Below are positions 1-9,800 of a stretch of 64,000 nt of DNA, piece by piece. Under the pieces are notes generated by a model. That model saw nothing but the letters and a program-made list of their open reading frames with translations. It was not told where the DNA came from and ran no database searches. Both the position numbers and the translations under genes were made by a program. The number at the start of each line of letters is the position of its first letter. Position 1 is the stretch's first letter. Origin of the DNA: a bacterium (GTDB taxonomy: Bacteria > Planctomycetota > Planctomycetia > Planctomycetales > Planctomycetaceae); assembly GCA_016125225.1 (NCBI GenBank), contig WGME01000002.1:1-64000 (forward strand), read 5' to 3'.

Positions 1-741
1 CGTGGCTTCGCGGATCGTTTCGTTGATCAGTTGCGTCGGGATTTCCGCCTCTTCCAGCAGCAGGCCCATCAGTTCGTCGCTGGCGAGCGAGAGCTGTTCC
101 AGCATGAACTGGCGGGCCTCTTCGGCCTTGGCCTGATATTCAGCAGGAATGGCTTCATAACGAACGACTTCCCCATCTTCCCCATCAAAGTACGCCGCGC
201 GCATTTCGATCAGGTCGATGACTCCCTGGAAGTCCGACTCGGCCCCCATGTTGACCTGCAAAGGGACAGGGGTGACCATCAGTTTGTCCTGAATGGCCTT
301 GATGACTTTCTGCGGATTGGCACCAGTGCGGTCCATCTTGTTGATGAACGCAATGCGAGGCACCTTGTACCGCTTCATCTGGCGGTCCACCGTCAGCGAC
401 TGGCTTTGCACGCCACCCACCGAACAGAGCACCAGAATCGCGCCGTCGAGCACGCGCAAGCTACGTTCCACTTCCACGGTGAAGTCGACGTGCCCCGGCG
501 TATCGATCACGTTGATCGTGTGGCCCTTCCACTGGACCTGGGTCGCGGCGGAGGTGATCGTGATCCCCTTCTCGCGTTCCAGTTCCATATGATCCATGAC
601 GGCACCCACGCCGTCCTTACCCTTCACTTCGTGAATGGCATGGATACGACCGGAGTAGAACAGAATACGCTCGGTGAGGGTCGTTTTCCCCGAGTCGATG
701 TGGGCGGAAATACCAATGTTGCGAACGAGATTCAGGTCCAT
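1..741 (-). CDS. fusA: Elongation factor G, N-terminal part (runs off the left edge)
   Basis: Reading the minus strand from an ATG at 741 gives 247 codons open to the window edge. The protein begins [21 protein letters not shown], followed by [18 protein letters not shown] and [12 protein letters not shown]. These are the G1 (HIDSGKTT), G2 (the GITIT region), G3 (DTPGH) and G4 (NKMD) motifs of translational GTPases in the order and spacing of EF-G. EF-G drives ribosomal translocation with GTP hydrolysis. The switch I sequence ([16 protein letters not shown]) is typical of bacterial EF-G. Only the GTPase domain and the start of the G' insertion are in view, so whether this is the main FusA or one of the EF-G paralogues frequent in planctomycetes cannot be decided. 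No str operon neighbour is visible upstream. Confidence 0.95.
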   Translation of the reverse strand, partial: MDLNLVRNIGISAHIDSGKTTLTERILFYSGRIHAIHEVKGKDGVGAVMDHMELEREKGITITSAATQVQWKGHTINVIDTPGHVDFTVEVERSLRVLDGAILVLCSVGGVQSQSLTVDRQMKRYKVPRIAFINKMDRTGANPQKVIKAIQDKLMVTPVPLQVNMGAESDFQGVIDLIEMRAAYFDGEDGEVVRYEAIPAEYQAKAEEARQFMLEQLSLASDELMGLLLEEAEIPTQLINETIREAT

Positions 742-1400
742 GGTTTCAGTCTTAAGGGCCTGGAGGAACGGGGAAACACTCTGATCGCACGGCCAAACAG
801 GTCGACGATTCAGAACCGAGATTGCGACCACTGAAAGAGGTCAGTGGCAAGACACCGGGAACAGAAGCACTGGCCGTGGCCAAGCACACGGCGGCAACAA
901 GCGAGGTTGCCGTCGCGGCGGCCGAATCGATTTCTGAGGATCGAAACTCGGTCCGCCACGCCTACTTCAGGGGTGGTGGTGCTTCCCAAATTAACATCAT
1001 GACATCCATTCTGGGTGGAGCAACATGCCCGACCAGAGACCACCGCGTCGGTACAACGAAACCAGCTTCGCTGTCCTAACCCGGGAGGAAACTACCGTCT
1101 GGAGTGCAGAGTTCGAACCATGAGTTCGGCAGGCAATCCGCTGGCAGGAGCATCAGCCGTGAAGCCGATGCAGAGCGCACCCCTCCTTGGGCCTTAGCAG
1201 ACCGGGAATCTTAACGAACCGTTCCCGCGCGGAAAAGGGGACTTCCGGGAAAATTTGATGAATCAGCGTCACCTGACGTTCTCGTAGGCCTGCCCGAAGT
1301 TCGATCTTGACCGAAATCCGCGTGGAATTTAGGGTTCCCCACCCGGCTGTTGGTGCCGCAATCGGGCGAACCTGATCCGTCGTTCTGGAGACGTGCCCGC
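742..1400. other. Intergenic region upstream of fusA, no gene recognised
   Basis: About 660 bases between the divergent fusA start and the DUF457 gene. Short open frames on both strands show no recognisable protein. A hairpin lies in the fusA leader at 828-847 (7-bp arms ccactga/tcagtgg, loop aagagg) and could shape the fusA 5' untranslated region. A T-loop-like string near 1108-1118 does not belong to a tRNA cloverleaf that I can fold. Nothing else is supportable. Confidence 0.4.
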
Positions 1401-2240
1401 ATGGCCGGCTTTCACACCCACATTACCGTAAGCTCCGCCGTAGGAGCAGGTTATGCGTGGTGGGTGCATACTCAGTTTGGCCTGCCGTGGTCTACTTCAG
1501 CCGTGGCAGGGGGACTCTGCTCGATCGCGGGCATCCTGCCCGATCTCGACAGCGACTCTGGAATTCCTGCCCGGGAGACCATTGGCTTTACAGCCGCGGT
1601 CGTCCCCCTGCTGCTGATGCATCGCTTTCAGAAGTACGGGCTGACATTGGAGCAAATGCTCCTGGCCGGGGTGCCCGTCTACATCTTCATTCGCTTCGGA
1701 CTGGGAACACTCCTTAAAGAGTTCACCATCCATCGGGGCATGTTCCACAGTATTCCCGCCATGCTGCTTTCGGGGATGACCACGTTTCTCATCTCCGACT
1801 CCGGGGGCCTCCAGACGAGGGCGTTGAAAGGCATCGCCGTTTCCCTGGGCTACCTGTCCCATCTGGTGCTTGATGAAATCTGGAGTGTGGAAGTCAATCT
1901 GACCGGATCGCGGCTCAAGTCCTCATCGGGAACCGCTTTGAAGTTCTTCTCTAAGAACGCGGCAGCCAACGCCATGTGCTGGGGCCTGATGATTCTCGCA
2001 GCGTTCGCGGTTTATGAGGAAAATGGATTGGCCGATCTGCAAGCGGAAGCGACTCCTACTTCGACCATCGTTCCCGCTCCGATTCCGTCTCCTCGACCGA
2101 CCATCACACAACAACCGGTGCCGACCTTCACGCCCATCGATGATCCATTCCCCGGAGCCCCTCCCGATTTTCGGGCGGTCCCACCGCTGCGTTCAGGAAC
2201 ACAGGCCCGTATCAATCGGTATGAGAACGAGCCACGTTAG
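1401..2240 (+). CDS. Membrane-bound metal-dependent hydrolase, YdjM/DUF457 family
   Basis: A 279-residue protein. The ATG at 1401 was chosen over an upstream start (1350) because the family begins with the HTHITVSS-type motif right after the initiator. Visible motifs are H5/H7 in FHTHIT, GILPDLD near residue 46, HRGMFHS (about 111-117) and SHLVLDE (about 153-159), interspersed with five to six hydrophobic segments. This is the pattern of LexA-binding inner-membrane-associated putative hydrolases (DUF457, YdjM); their histidines and aspartates are thought to bind metal, but the substrate is unknown. The C-terminal 50 residues are a Pro/Thr-rich tail, probably outside the membrane. The next gene (CvpA-like) starts 33 bases downstream, so the two may be co-transcribed. 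Confidence 0.8.
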   Translation: MAGFHTHITVSSAVGAGYAWWVHTQFGLPWSTSAVAGGLCSIAGILPDLDSDSGIPARETIGFTAAVVPLLLMHRFQKYGLTLEQMLLAGVPVYIFIRFGLGTLLKEFTIHRGMFHSIPAMLLSGMTTFLISDSGGLQTRALKGIAVSLGYLSHLVLDEIWSVEVNLTGSRLKSSSGTALKFFSKNAAANAMCWGLMILAAFAVYEENGLADLQAEATPTSTIVPAPIPSPRPTITQQPVPTFTPIDDPFPGAPPDFRAVPPLRSGTQARINRYENEPR

Positions 2241-2273
2241 TACAGCCCCTCGTGGCTGCCAAAGGATTCGAAG

Positions 2274-3131
2274 ATGATTACCGTTTACGATGGCTTGATG
2301 CTGCTAATTGTTCTCGTCGCCGTGGTCCAGGGGGCCTGGCGGGGCATGGCCTGGCAAGTTGCCCCGATTGCCTCATTGATCATCGGCTATATCATCTCTT
2401 ACCCGATGTCGCCACAACTGGCCCCCTACTTTGGTAAGCCACCCCTCAACCGACTTTGGGCGATGATTACCATCTACCTGCTGGTTTCGATGGCGGTCTA
2501 CATGGTGGCTCGCTCGATTCGCCATTCGCTGGAGAAAATGAAACTCGTCGAATTCGATCGCCACCTGGGTGCCATTCTCGGTGGCGTGAAAGGCGTGCTC
2601 TTCACCGTGGTGCTGACGTTGGGTTTGGTCACCGTTTCCGACCAGGCCCGCGAGATCATCCTGAAATCGGAGAGCAGCACGATCGCGGCGCGGTTGATGA
2701 ACACCATCTCGCCAATTCTGCCCACGCAACTCAACGATCTGGTCGCCCCCTATGTGAAGAATCTTAACGACCAGCTTCCAGAGATCGCTGACAATCCGAC
2801 CTTCACATTGCCGAGGCCACCTTCGCTGATTCCGAATCGGCTTTCGTCGCAGGACAACCTCTCGAAGCCCCAACGCTTTGATGACAACGATCCGTTTGGT
2901 GCCCCCGACATGAATCCGCTGCCGAACGATGACTTCCCGACGTTCCCGGATTCAACGAACACCAAACCGCGAACTCCAAGCCTGTTCGAAGATGAAATCG
3001 TTCCGGCGCCAATCCGTCCGAAGACACCATCGCAACGGGACCCCTTGCCTCCAACACCCCCGGATGACGACTTCTTCTTTGGGGCCGATCCCGACAAGGC
3101 TCTGGAAAATTCCAAGTCACGGATTCGTTAG
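2274..3131 (+). CDS. CvpA family membrane protein with Pro-rich tail
   Basis: A 285-residue protein. The first about 125 residues hold four hydrophobic segments, and the stretches AVVQGAWRGMAWQ, FDRHLGAILGGVKG and TVVLTLGL match the layout of the CvpA (colicin V production) family, in which the G-x-x-R-G and DR-x-x-G-x-x-x-G positions are conserved. CvpA proteins are inner-membrane proteins linked to envelope homeostasis in other bacteria; the role here is inferred only. The part after about residue 165 is a hydrophilic, Pro/Asp-rich tail (PNRLSSQDN, DDNDPFGAPD, PPDDDFFFGADPD) that is longer than in E. coli CvpA (162 residues). A strong terminator follows at 3166. Confidence 0.85.
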   Translation: MITVYDGLMLLIVLVAVVQGAWRGMAWQVAPIASLIIGYIISYPMSPQLAPYFGKPPLNRLWAMITIYLLVSMAVYMVARSIRHSLEKMKLVEFDRHLGAILGGVKGVLFTVVLTLGLVTVSDQAREIILKSESSTIAARLMNTISPILPTQLNDLVAPYVKNLNDQLPEIADNPTFTLPRPPSLIPNRLSSQDNLSKPQRFDDNDPFGAPDMNPLPNDDFPTFPDSTNTKPRTPSLFEDEIVPAPIRPKTPSQRDPLPPTPPDDDFFFGADPDKALENSKSRIR

Positions 3132-3165
3132 CCGCAACAAAACGCAGCCAGCATCAATAAAAAAG

Positions 3166-3200
3166 GCCGAGGGGTTCATCGCCCCTCGGCTGTTTTATTT
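3166..3200. terminator. Bidirectional intrinsic terminator
   Basis: Perfect 9-bp stem gccgagggg / cccctcggc (3166-3174 and 3182-3190) with a 7-base loop, followed by tgttttattt on the plus strand and preceded by aataaaaaa, which is a U tract on the minus strand. It sits between the convergent CvpA-like gene and the Cys-repeat gene and can serve both. Confidence 0.9.
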
Positions 3201-3234
3201 CAGTAGACCTGAACCAAGCGATTCATCGCATCGA

Positions 3235-3714
3235 CTACGGGTAGAACGGGCTGTTCATGCCGTTGTAGTTATGGCCATAGTTGTAATTGCTGGGAGCCCG
3301 GCTGGGCACATGCGTGGTATTGACCGGGGCCGTGTAACGGTAGTCGTTCGAGTACCGCGGAGCCGAATAGTACTGGTTGCTGTAGTTCATGGGTTGGCTA
3401 CCGTAATTGGCAGTCGGGTACGCCGGACGATAGGCCGTGTAGCCATTGCTCGGCAGCGGGCAATTCCCATTCGGGCAGTTCGCGGTGGGATAACGACTGT
3501 AGGCTGGGTTAATGCCACAGTTCCCGTTCGGGCAACTGGCGCTGCCGTACGGCCGAGAGGCCGAATTCACATTGCATTGGCCGTTCGCACAACTGCTGTT
3601 GCTGTAAGTCGGGCTGAACCAGGTGAACGGGTTGAACAGATCCTGAGCTGAGGCGGTCCCCGCTGAAGCGAACAGACACAGAGCACAGACCGAGGCGAGA
3701 GTTTTTGCAGACAT
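3235..3714 (-). CDS. Small secreted protein with three CxNGxC repeats
   Basis: A 159-residue protein from ATG 3714, preceded by a good Shine-Dalgarno (GGAAGGAA, 9 bases before the ATG); an in-frame extension to 3819 has no such site and would bury the signal peptide. Residues 1-23 (MSAKTLASVCALCLFASAGTASA) form a signal peptide with an AxA cleavage site. The mature part is rich in Tyr, Asn, Ser and Pro and contains three evenly spaced copies of C-[AP]-N-G-x-C (SSCANGQC, ASCPNGNC, ANCPNGNC), followed by a Tyr/Asn-rich tail (SNQYYSAPRYSNDYRY). I do not recognise a family. Six cysteines in pairs suggest disulfides or metal binding in the envelope; this is inference. Divergent from the csrA-like gene. 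Confidence 0.75.
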   Translation of the reverse strand: MSAKTLASVCALCLFASAGTASAQDLFNPFTWFSPTYSNSSCANGQCNVNSASRPYGSASCPNGNCGINPAYSRYPTANCPNGNCPLPSNGYTAYRPAYPTANYGSQPMNYSNQYYSAPRYSNDYRYTAPVNTTHVPSRAPSNYNYGHNYNGMNSPFYP

Positions 3715-3969
3715 GATTGAGTTCCTTCCACTGGACTGAGAGATCATTCTTGATGGCCCGCAACACTGATTGCGGCACTGAACCAGAATGATCGCACTCC
3801 GCGTGCCAAACAGAATCACTTCCGCAACACCCCGACTATCATCTTCCCCTCACACCTCATATATGGCGCGTTTTTCTCGTGCCCGCCCCCATATCCGATC
3901 AGCCAGAAGCAGGACCTGAGATCGTAACGATTACAAACAGATCTACAACGCGTCGCGACATTGAAACAA

Positions 3970-3988
3970 TGACAACCGGCATTTGTCA
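3970..3988. promoter_or_regulatory. Palindromic upstream site, possible activator binding site
   Basis: Inverted repeat tgacaa-N7-ttgtca, centred about 130 bases upstream of the -12 element of the sigma-54-type promoter. This is where enhancer-binding activators normally sit. The protein that binds is unknown; the assignment is inference from position and symmetry. Confidence 0.4.
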
Positions 3989-4104
3989 GTTGTTCTCTGC
4001 GCGACCCGCAGAATTTGCCGGTTTCTGTCAAGTGCAAAAGTTTCATCTCCGCATAGTCATTACAGATTAACAGTTACGACAATTGAAAAATCGTTCCCAG
4101 CCAT

Positions 4105-4121
4105 TTGGCACGCATCCTGCA
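4105..4121 (+). promoter_or_regulatory. Sigma-54 (-24/-12) type promoter of the csrA-like gene
   Basis: The sequence tTGGCACGcatcCTGCA fits the RpoN consensus TGGCACG-N4-TTGCW with one mismatch (C for the first T of the -12 box). GG and GC are correctly spaced. It ends 76 bases before the csrA start codon, leaving room for a short leader. Confidence 0.7.
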
Positions 4122-4197
4122 TTGGTCTTGACACGTTCGCGGAATGATCAGCGAACCCGGACAACCGGCCAAACCCACAATCGCAAGGAAGAGAACG

Positions 4198-4410
4198 ATG
4201 TTGGTCCTTACTCGGAAACGTGACGGAGTGATTCGAATCGGCAATGACATTGTCATCCGTGTGATTCGCACTGGAAAATCGAGTGTCAAAATTGGTGTCG
4301 AAGCCCCCTCTGATGTCCGCGTCGTTCGTGGGGAACTCGGTCCCCTGCCCGATCACGATGACGACATCGACCTCGATGCCGCCCTCCTGGAACTCGCCAC
4401 CAGCCACTAG
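4198..4410 (+). CDS. csrA: Carbon storage regulator CsrA-like RNA-binding protein
   Basis: A 70-residue protein from ATG 4198 with AAGGAAGAG as ribosome binding site. It starts MLVLTRKRDGVIRIG and continues VKIGVEAPSDVRVVRGEL, matching CsrA/RsmA (MLILTRR..., RIGVNAPKEVSVHREEI): the N-terminal LTR strand and the arginine of the VxRxEL region that contact GGA motifs in mRNA are kept. Homodimeric CsrA represses or stabilises target mRNAs. The last about 18 residues (HDDDIDLDAALLELATSH) form an acidic extension that varies in CsrA proteins. A frame open from 4144 was not used because family members begin at MLxL. A sigma-54-type promoter lies upstream and the S41 protease gene starts 84 bases downstream. 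Confidence 0.88.
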   Translation: MLVLTRKRDGVIRIGNDIVIRVIRTGKSSVKIGVEAPSDVRVVRGELGPLPDHDDDIDLDAALLELATSH

Positions 4411-4494
4411 TCCCTTGGGCCCACTGTCGGGCTTCACGCATCTCAATCTGTCGGGCACCTAGACGGTCGCCCTCTCTCGGAAGGAACCTGATCC

Positions 4495-6414
4495 ATGAAC
4501 CGCACTTCACACTTTACCCTGTCACGCAGCTCGCTGGTCCTCTTCGCATTATTTGGCCTGCTCAGCCTCGCCGGTACCACGGCGGAAGCTCAGTACCGTC
4601 CCACAACCAACTACGACAACTCCGACTTCGGTCCGGCTCCGATGGACGATTTCGGTTTCAGTAATCAAGGCTATCGCCCGTTTGAATCTGGTCGCACCCA
4701 GGACCGTTATGACAGCGTGGGCCGCAGCTCGAACCGGTCACGTGATCCAGCCAATTCGCGTTCATGGACACCCGATGACAGCTACTACAGTGGCTACAAC
4801 GACTTCGGCTACGACAATTATCCCATGGGACCGGATCAGTTGCCTCAACGCGGGAAATCGCGGTCGTCTTATCCCGGAGCCAATGACTGGGAATCTCGAT
4901 ATGCACCCCAACAGCGGAATCATGGTTATGAAGAACTCCCGGTGCCCAACCGTCGGAATATCCCGCAGCCGACACAGCCCGTGGCTACCAAGCCCGCGGA
5001 ACCGACGCTGAGCGAGAAGATTGCGGCCCGGTATGCCGACCCGAAAGTAGTCCGTGTCGTGCAACAGTTGAATCAGTCTTCGGGGGAATCACTGTTTGTC
5101 GAAATCTCGCAGTACATTGATCAACGGCACATTCAACCAACCACTTATCAACAACGGGTGCAGAGCAGCCTCGAACACCTGATAACGGCCGTCTCGCTGC
5201 CCAGCTATCAACAGGCGGTTGGCATGCGGGCCGATTATCAAAGTGTACAAATGATGCAGCGGAACTTGAATCGGCTGGCCATGCAGGCCCAGGCTCAGGA
5301 TTTGAACCAGGCGATTGCCATCATGCGGCAGGCTGGCCAGATTCTGGCTCAGGGAACGAATGTGAATCCTGCCGTGGCCTCACTGGAGTTTGTCTACGGT
5401 TCACTCGATACGCTCGATAAGTTCTCGATGTTTATCGCTCCCGAGAAGACCGGCGAAGCCAGTGTCGGACTGCAGGATAACATGGTGGGAATCGGCGTCG
5501 AAATTGAAGCCAATCCGCAGGGTCTGAAGATTCTGAAGGCCTTGTCGGGTGGTCCGGCCGCTCAAGCCACGCTGCAACGTGGAGACATTATCACTGCGAT
5601 CGATGGACAATCGGTGGCGGGTGCCAGCTTGAATCAGGCGGTGGACCTGATTGCTGGCCCGGCCGGTACACCAGTGAAGCTCGAACTTCGCCGAGGCAAT
5701 ATGGTGGGCGATGTTACACTGACCCGGCAGTCCTTCGAAGTCCACAGCGTGGCCGACGTCCATATGGAATCGGGTAACGTGGGGTACATCAAGCTGGACC
5801 AGTTTGCCCAGGCTTCGGCCAAGGAAATGGATGACGCGTTGTGGTCGCTGCATCAACAGGGAATGAAATCGCTGATTCTCGATCTGCGAGGTAACCCTGG
5901 CGGTCTGTTGACCACGGCGATTGAACTGTCGGACCGGTTTCTGCCCCAAGGCACGATTGTGTCGACTCGCGGCCGGACCGTGAACGACAACAGCCAGGAA
6001 GCAGCCAGCCAGGCCAATACCTGGAAAGTTCCGCTGGTTGTCATGGTGGACCATAACAGTGCCTCGGCCAGCGAAATCTTCGCCGCGGCAATTCAGGAAA
6101 ACCATCGCGGAGTGATTGTGGGTGAAAAATCGTACGGCAAAGGTACTGTGCAAACGCTCTTTCCAATGAAGAGTGTGAGCTCGGCCCTGCGATTGACCAC
6201 CGCCAAGTTCTACTCGCCCGATGGACGGGAAATGGCTGGAGCGGGAGTGACGCCTGATGTTCTGGTGACGACTATGAACAACGATCGTGATGGTGAAGAC
6301 TCGGCTCTGATGACCGCCCTCAAGGTGACGCAAGATCCGCGGCTCATCGACATGGCTGATCAAGTGGCACGGGCTGGCAAGTCCGCCATGCGGGTCTTCA
6401 AGATTGCGATCTAA
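4495..6414 (+). CDS. Exported S41 (C-terminal processing) peptidase with PDZ domain
   Basis: A 639-residue protein. The start ATG 4495 is preceded by GGAAGGAACC. Residues 1-33 form a signal peptide ending AEAQ. Residues about 34-170 are a low-complexity Tyr/Asp/Ser/Pro-rich spacer. A helical region (about 170-310) is followed by a PDZ domain (GIGVEIEANPQGLKI ... RGDIITAIDGQSV, about 330-405) and the S41 catalytic domain (DLRGNPGGLL; NSASASEIFAAAI; GEKSYGKGTVQT). The Ser-Lys dyad is S524 and K549, with the 25-residue spacing of tail-specific proteases. Such enzymes trim or degrade periplasmic proteins from the C terminus. The long disordered N-terminal spacer is unusual. Terminator at 6501. 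Confidence 0.9.
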   Translation: MNRTSHFTLSRSSLVLFALFGLLSLAGTTAEAQYRPTTNYDNSDFGPAPMDDFGFSNQGYRPFESGRTQDRYDSVGRSSNRSRDPANSRSWTPDDSYYSGYNDFGYDNYPMGPDQLPQRGKSRSSYPGANDWESRYAPQQRNHGYEELPVPNRRNIPQPTQPVATKPAEPTLSEKIAARYADPKVVRVVQQLNQSSGESLFVEISQYIDQRHIQPTTYQQRVQSSLEHLITAVSLPSYQQAVGMRADYQSVQMMQRNLNRLAMQAQAQDLNQAIAIMRQAGQILAQGTNVNPAVASLEFVYGSLDTLDKFSMFIAPEKTGEASVGLQDNMVGIGVEIEANPQGLKILKALSGGPAAQATLQRGDIITAIDGQSVAGASLNQAVDLIAGPAGTPVKLELRRGNMVGDVTLTRQSFEVHSVADVHMESGNVGYIKLDQFAQASAKEMDDALWSLHQQGMKSLILDLRGNPGGLLTTAIELSDRFLPQGTIVSTRGRTVNDNSQEAASQANTWKVPLVVMVDHNSASASEIFAAAIQENHRGVIVGEKSYGKGTVQTLFPMKSVSSALRLTTAKFYSPDGREMAGAGVTPDVLVTTMNNDRDGEDSALMTALKVTQDPRLIDMADQVARAGKSAMRVFKIAI

Positions 6415-6500
6415 GTTCGTGAGGATGAACGACTGAAGTATCGGGGAATCCCAGAGACGACAACGTGATCGGCAACTCTGGGAAAATTGGGGGGACCCCG

Positions 6501-6542
6501 CAAGGCCTCGGCAGACAACTGCCGGGGCCTTGTTCTTTTTCT
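6501..6542 (+). terminator. Intrinsic terminator after the S41 peptidase gene
   Basis: Stem caaggcc..ggca / tgcc..ggccttg (6501-6513 paired with 6520-6532, with a small internal mismatch) followed by ttctttttc. It lies about 85 bases after the stop codon of the S41 peptidase. Confidence 0.85.
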
Positions 6543-6896
6543 CAGCAGAGATTTCGGTGGGAATAAGGGGTGACGAACGGTCACTCCCTTGAAGCCTTTA
6601 GTGGCAGATCTTGCCGACCACAGCAACAACCCTCGAAATAGTGATGGTCGGGGTCAGGCAAGATTTGCTGTTCGCCCGGCTTAGATCTCGAACGGCAGAA
6701 TTCGCACATTGTGCACGACACTCATTCTCGCTGCGCTCGGCACATCCGGCAAAGTTTTCCTCATCTGACAGCGCCGTAAGAACCGAAGATTCTGAAGACA
6801 CGATGTTTTCGGCTCTGTCTGCGCACTTGGAGTCTTTCCAGGCCAGCCGTCAGAGCATGTTTATGAAACTTCGGCTTCGAGAACTGCTGGAGTGCG
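6543..6896. other. Intergenic leader region upstream of the giant protein gene
   Basis: About 350 bases. Short frames on both strands have no recognisable product. It should hold the promoter and leader of the giant protein gene, but no convincing -35/-10 or -24/-12 pair was identified. Confidence 0.35.
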
Positions 6897-9800
6897 ATGT
6901 CCATGCAACGTGTGAAGCTCAGCCTGTTGTGCCTCTTAAGTCTCTGCGGGGTCTACGGTACGGCCTCGGCGCAGGTCAACCAGATCGCGCCGGATTCCGA
7001 GATCGGGATCGCGACCCTTCAGGACTATAGTGGCGGGGTGTCGTACGGTGGCGCGTACTTCGATGTCCGTACGATGACGGGCGACGGGGTCGGTTACCGT
7101 CAGGGATACACTCAGCTTGGGGCTTCGCTGCCGATCTGGGTTACCGACGATATGTTCATCGCGCCCAATGCGCGATTGATCCTCACCGACAATTCCCAGG
7201 TGGGTTTGAATCTCTATTCGTTGGTACGTAAGTACGACGCCGACCGCGATCGCGTGTTCGGCGGTTACATGGGCTACGACTTCGACCACTCGGTCGAAGG
7301 GTTTGACTACAACCAGTTCGGCTTCGGCTTCGACACGCTCGGCGAGCGTTGGGATGCCCGCGTCAACGCCTACTTCCCGACGACCGACGATGTGAACTTC
7401 GTTCGTGAACTCAACGTCACCAATACGGCGTTGTTCCAGGGCAACCAACTCGGCTTCCTCGCCAATGCCCTGTACCAACGGGCTCTGAACGGCGTCGATT
7501 TCGAATACGGCATGCCACTGACCAAGAGCACGCCGTGGCTGCGAGGCTATGCCGGTGCCTACTTCTACGATGGTTACCAGGAAGACCCGATCGGGTTCCG
7601 CGGACGTATTGATGCCTGGATCAGCGATGACTTGCTGATCGGCATGAATGTCACCACCGACCAGGTGAACAGCACCAACGTCAACTTTGTGGCTGACTTC
7701 CGCTTCTCGGGCTGGAAGCCGACCCGCTACTTCCCGAACTGGACCACGCGGGAACGCATGACACAGTCGGTTCAACGTAACTGGCGTGTGAATACCGCCA
7801 ACACCGTGGAACAGTCGTTCCTGGCCGCGAAAAACCCAGACACCGGCAAGCCGTACTTCGTGGTGTGGGTGGACAACAGCAACAACAAGCCAGGCGATGG
7901 CTCATTCGAGAATCCGTTCAACTACCTGCCAAACTCGGCTCCGGGTGCTGACCTGATTCTGGTGCGTAAAGGTGATACCAATGTGTTAAACCCGTTGTCG
8001 GGCTCGATCACGTTGGAAGACAACCAACGCTTCCTGGGTGAAGGCAAGGTTCATCAGGCTGATGTGCTGGTCATGTTCGAAAGCATCATGTTCCAGACCA
8101 CGATTGATCTGCCCGGCTTCACCGATGACGGGACCTTCCCGTACCTCACCAGCCCCGGCGATATCGTGACCATCGCCGACAACAACGAAGTCTCCGGCTT
8201 CAACTTCATCAATGCGGGTGGCTATGCCGTCACCAACATTCCCGCCCAGGGATCGCATAACTTCAACCTGAACTGCCTGAACATCACTGGTAACGGTGGT
8301 GGTATCTTTATCAGTAACGCCACCGGGACTGGCATCATTCACGATGTCAACGCCTTCAACAATCTCGCGGGCGGGATCTCGGTCGAATCAGGAAACAGTC
8401 CCCTCGGACTGGCGATCTACGATGTGGTCAGCAGCTCTTCGCCGCCCGGAACCCAAGCCTACGGTCTGCAGTTGATTGCTGACACCGGCCGCATCACGGC
8501 TGACATCAGCGATATCCAACTCAACCGTAACACCGACGGCCTGGTGCTGATCGGAAATAACGGCGACTTCAACATCAATCTGACGGGTGCCAGTATCGAC
8601 GACAGCACGAACAATGGCATTCGGCTGACGACGACTGGTAGCGATGTGGCCTTTGCCATCTCGAATACCACGGTCAACGGCAGTGCCGCTGAAGGTTTCA
8701 TCGGCAGCATGACCGGGGGCTCGCTGGCTCTGCAGGGTCGCAACGTCACGGTGAATAACAGTTTCTTGGACAACCTGAACCTATCGCTGACCAACACCGA
8801 CATGGCGATCGACTTCCAGAATGCCACGTTCAACAACAGCGTTCAGGGTTCGGGCTTCGTGCTGTCGAACAGCGGCGGCTCGGGTGGCGGAACTTTGTTA
8901 TTGGATAACGTGACCGCGACCGGAAACTTCCTAGACGGCTTGAGCGTGACTGGCAACAACTTTACGGATATCGACGGTCTGGTTCGCGGTTCGGTCTTCT
9001 CGAACAATGGTCGCGATGCCATTGCCGTGTCAGCGACCAACAGTGCCACCGTCGATCTGGAAATTCGTGCGGTCGCCGCTCAGAACAGCGGCCGTCACGG
9101 ATTGAACTTCAACGCGACATCCGATGCTGACCTCAGCATTGTGGCTCGTAACACGAACTTCAGCTTCAGTGGTTCGAATCCCGTACTCGCGGGCAACGGC
9201 ATCAACGGCTTTGCCAATGACGCCAATGTTGACGTCACCCTGGTGAACGTGAACGCGTCGAGTGCTGGCAACAATGGCATGTTCGTGAATGCCATCAACA
9301 ATGCCAATGTGACGCTGAGCGTTGATCGCAGCAATCTGCAGAACAGTGGCCAGAACACACCGGGCGGTGATGGTGTCCACATCATTACCGATACCGGGGC
9401 GACGGTCGCCATGCAGATCAACGCCACACCCATTAACAACACGGTGCCCTTCCCGGCCGGGACGCAAGATGACGGCCTGGTGTTGGAAGCCATGGGTGCC
9501 AGTACCATCGTGGCCAACCTCTCGAATCTCAGCCTGTCGGATAACTTGAGCAATGCCATCGAAGTCACAGCTAGCGATAGCTCACAGGTCGGCCTGAGCA
9601 TCGAAAATGTCGACGGCGATCGGAGTGGTGAAGACGGCATTCTGTTTAACGTGCAAACGGGGGCACTGTTCGTCTTCGACAGCCAGTCCGCCAGCTTCGA
9701 TGACAGTGGTGCCAGCGGCATGGGCGACGGCATCGACGGCTTCATCCGCAGCGATGGCGATGTGAGCTTTAACTGGGTGGCCACGACCGTCCGTCGTTCC

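Larger units (their letters stand above)
3715..4197. other. Divergent intergenic region with regulatory signals
   Basis: Nearly 480 bases between the Cys-repeat gene and the csrA-like gene. It is more AT-rich around 3840-4090 than the flanking genes. It carries the sigma-54-type promoter (4105-4121) and a palindrome (3970-3988), annotated separately, plus a small hairpin ctgcg/cgcag at 3997-4011. No coding sequence is convincing. Confidence 0.6.

Noticed and set aside
31-834. Long plus-strand open frame over the start region
   Set aside because: It is the antisense of fusA, whose GTPase motifs on the minus strand are unmistakable; the plus frame translates to His/Arg/Val-rich sequence with no family features.
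1085-1130. tRNA-like T-loop near a gttcgaacc string
   Set aside because: No acceptor stem, anticodon arm or D arm can be paired around it at tRNA distances.
822-1200. Short plus-strand frames upstream of the DUF457 gene
   Set aside because: No Shine-Dalgarno, no codon preference like the neighbours and no recognisable sequence.
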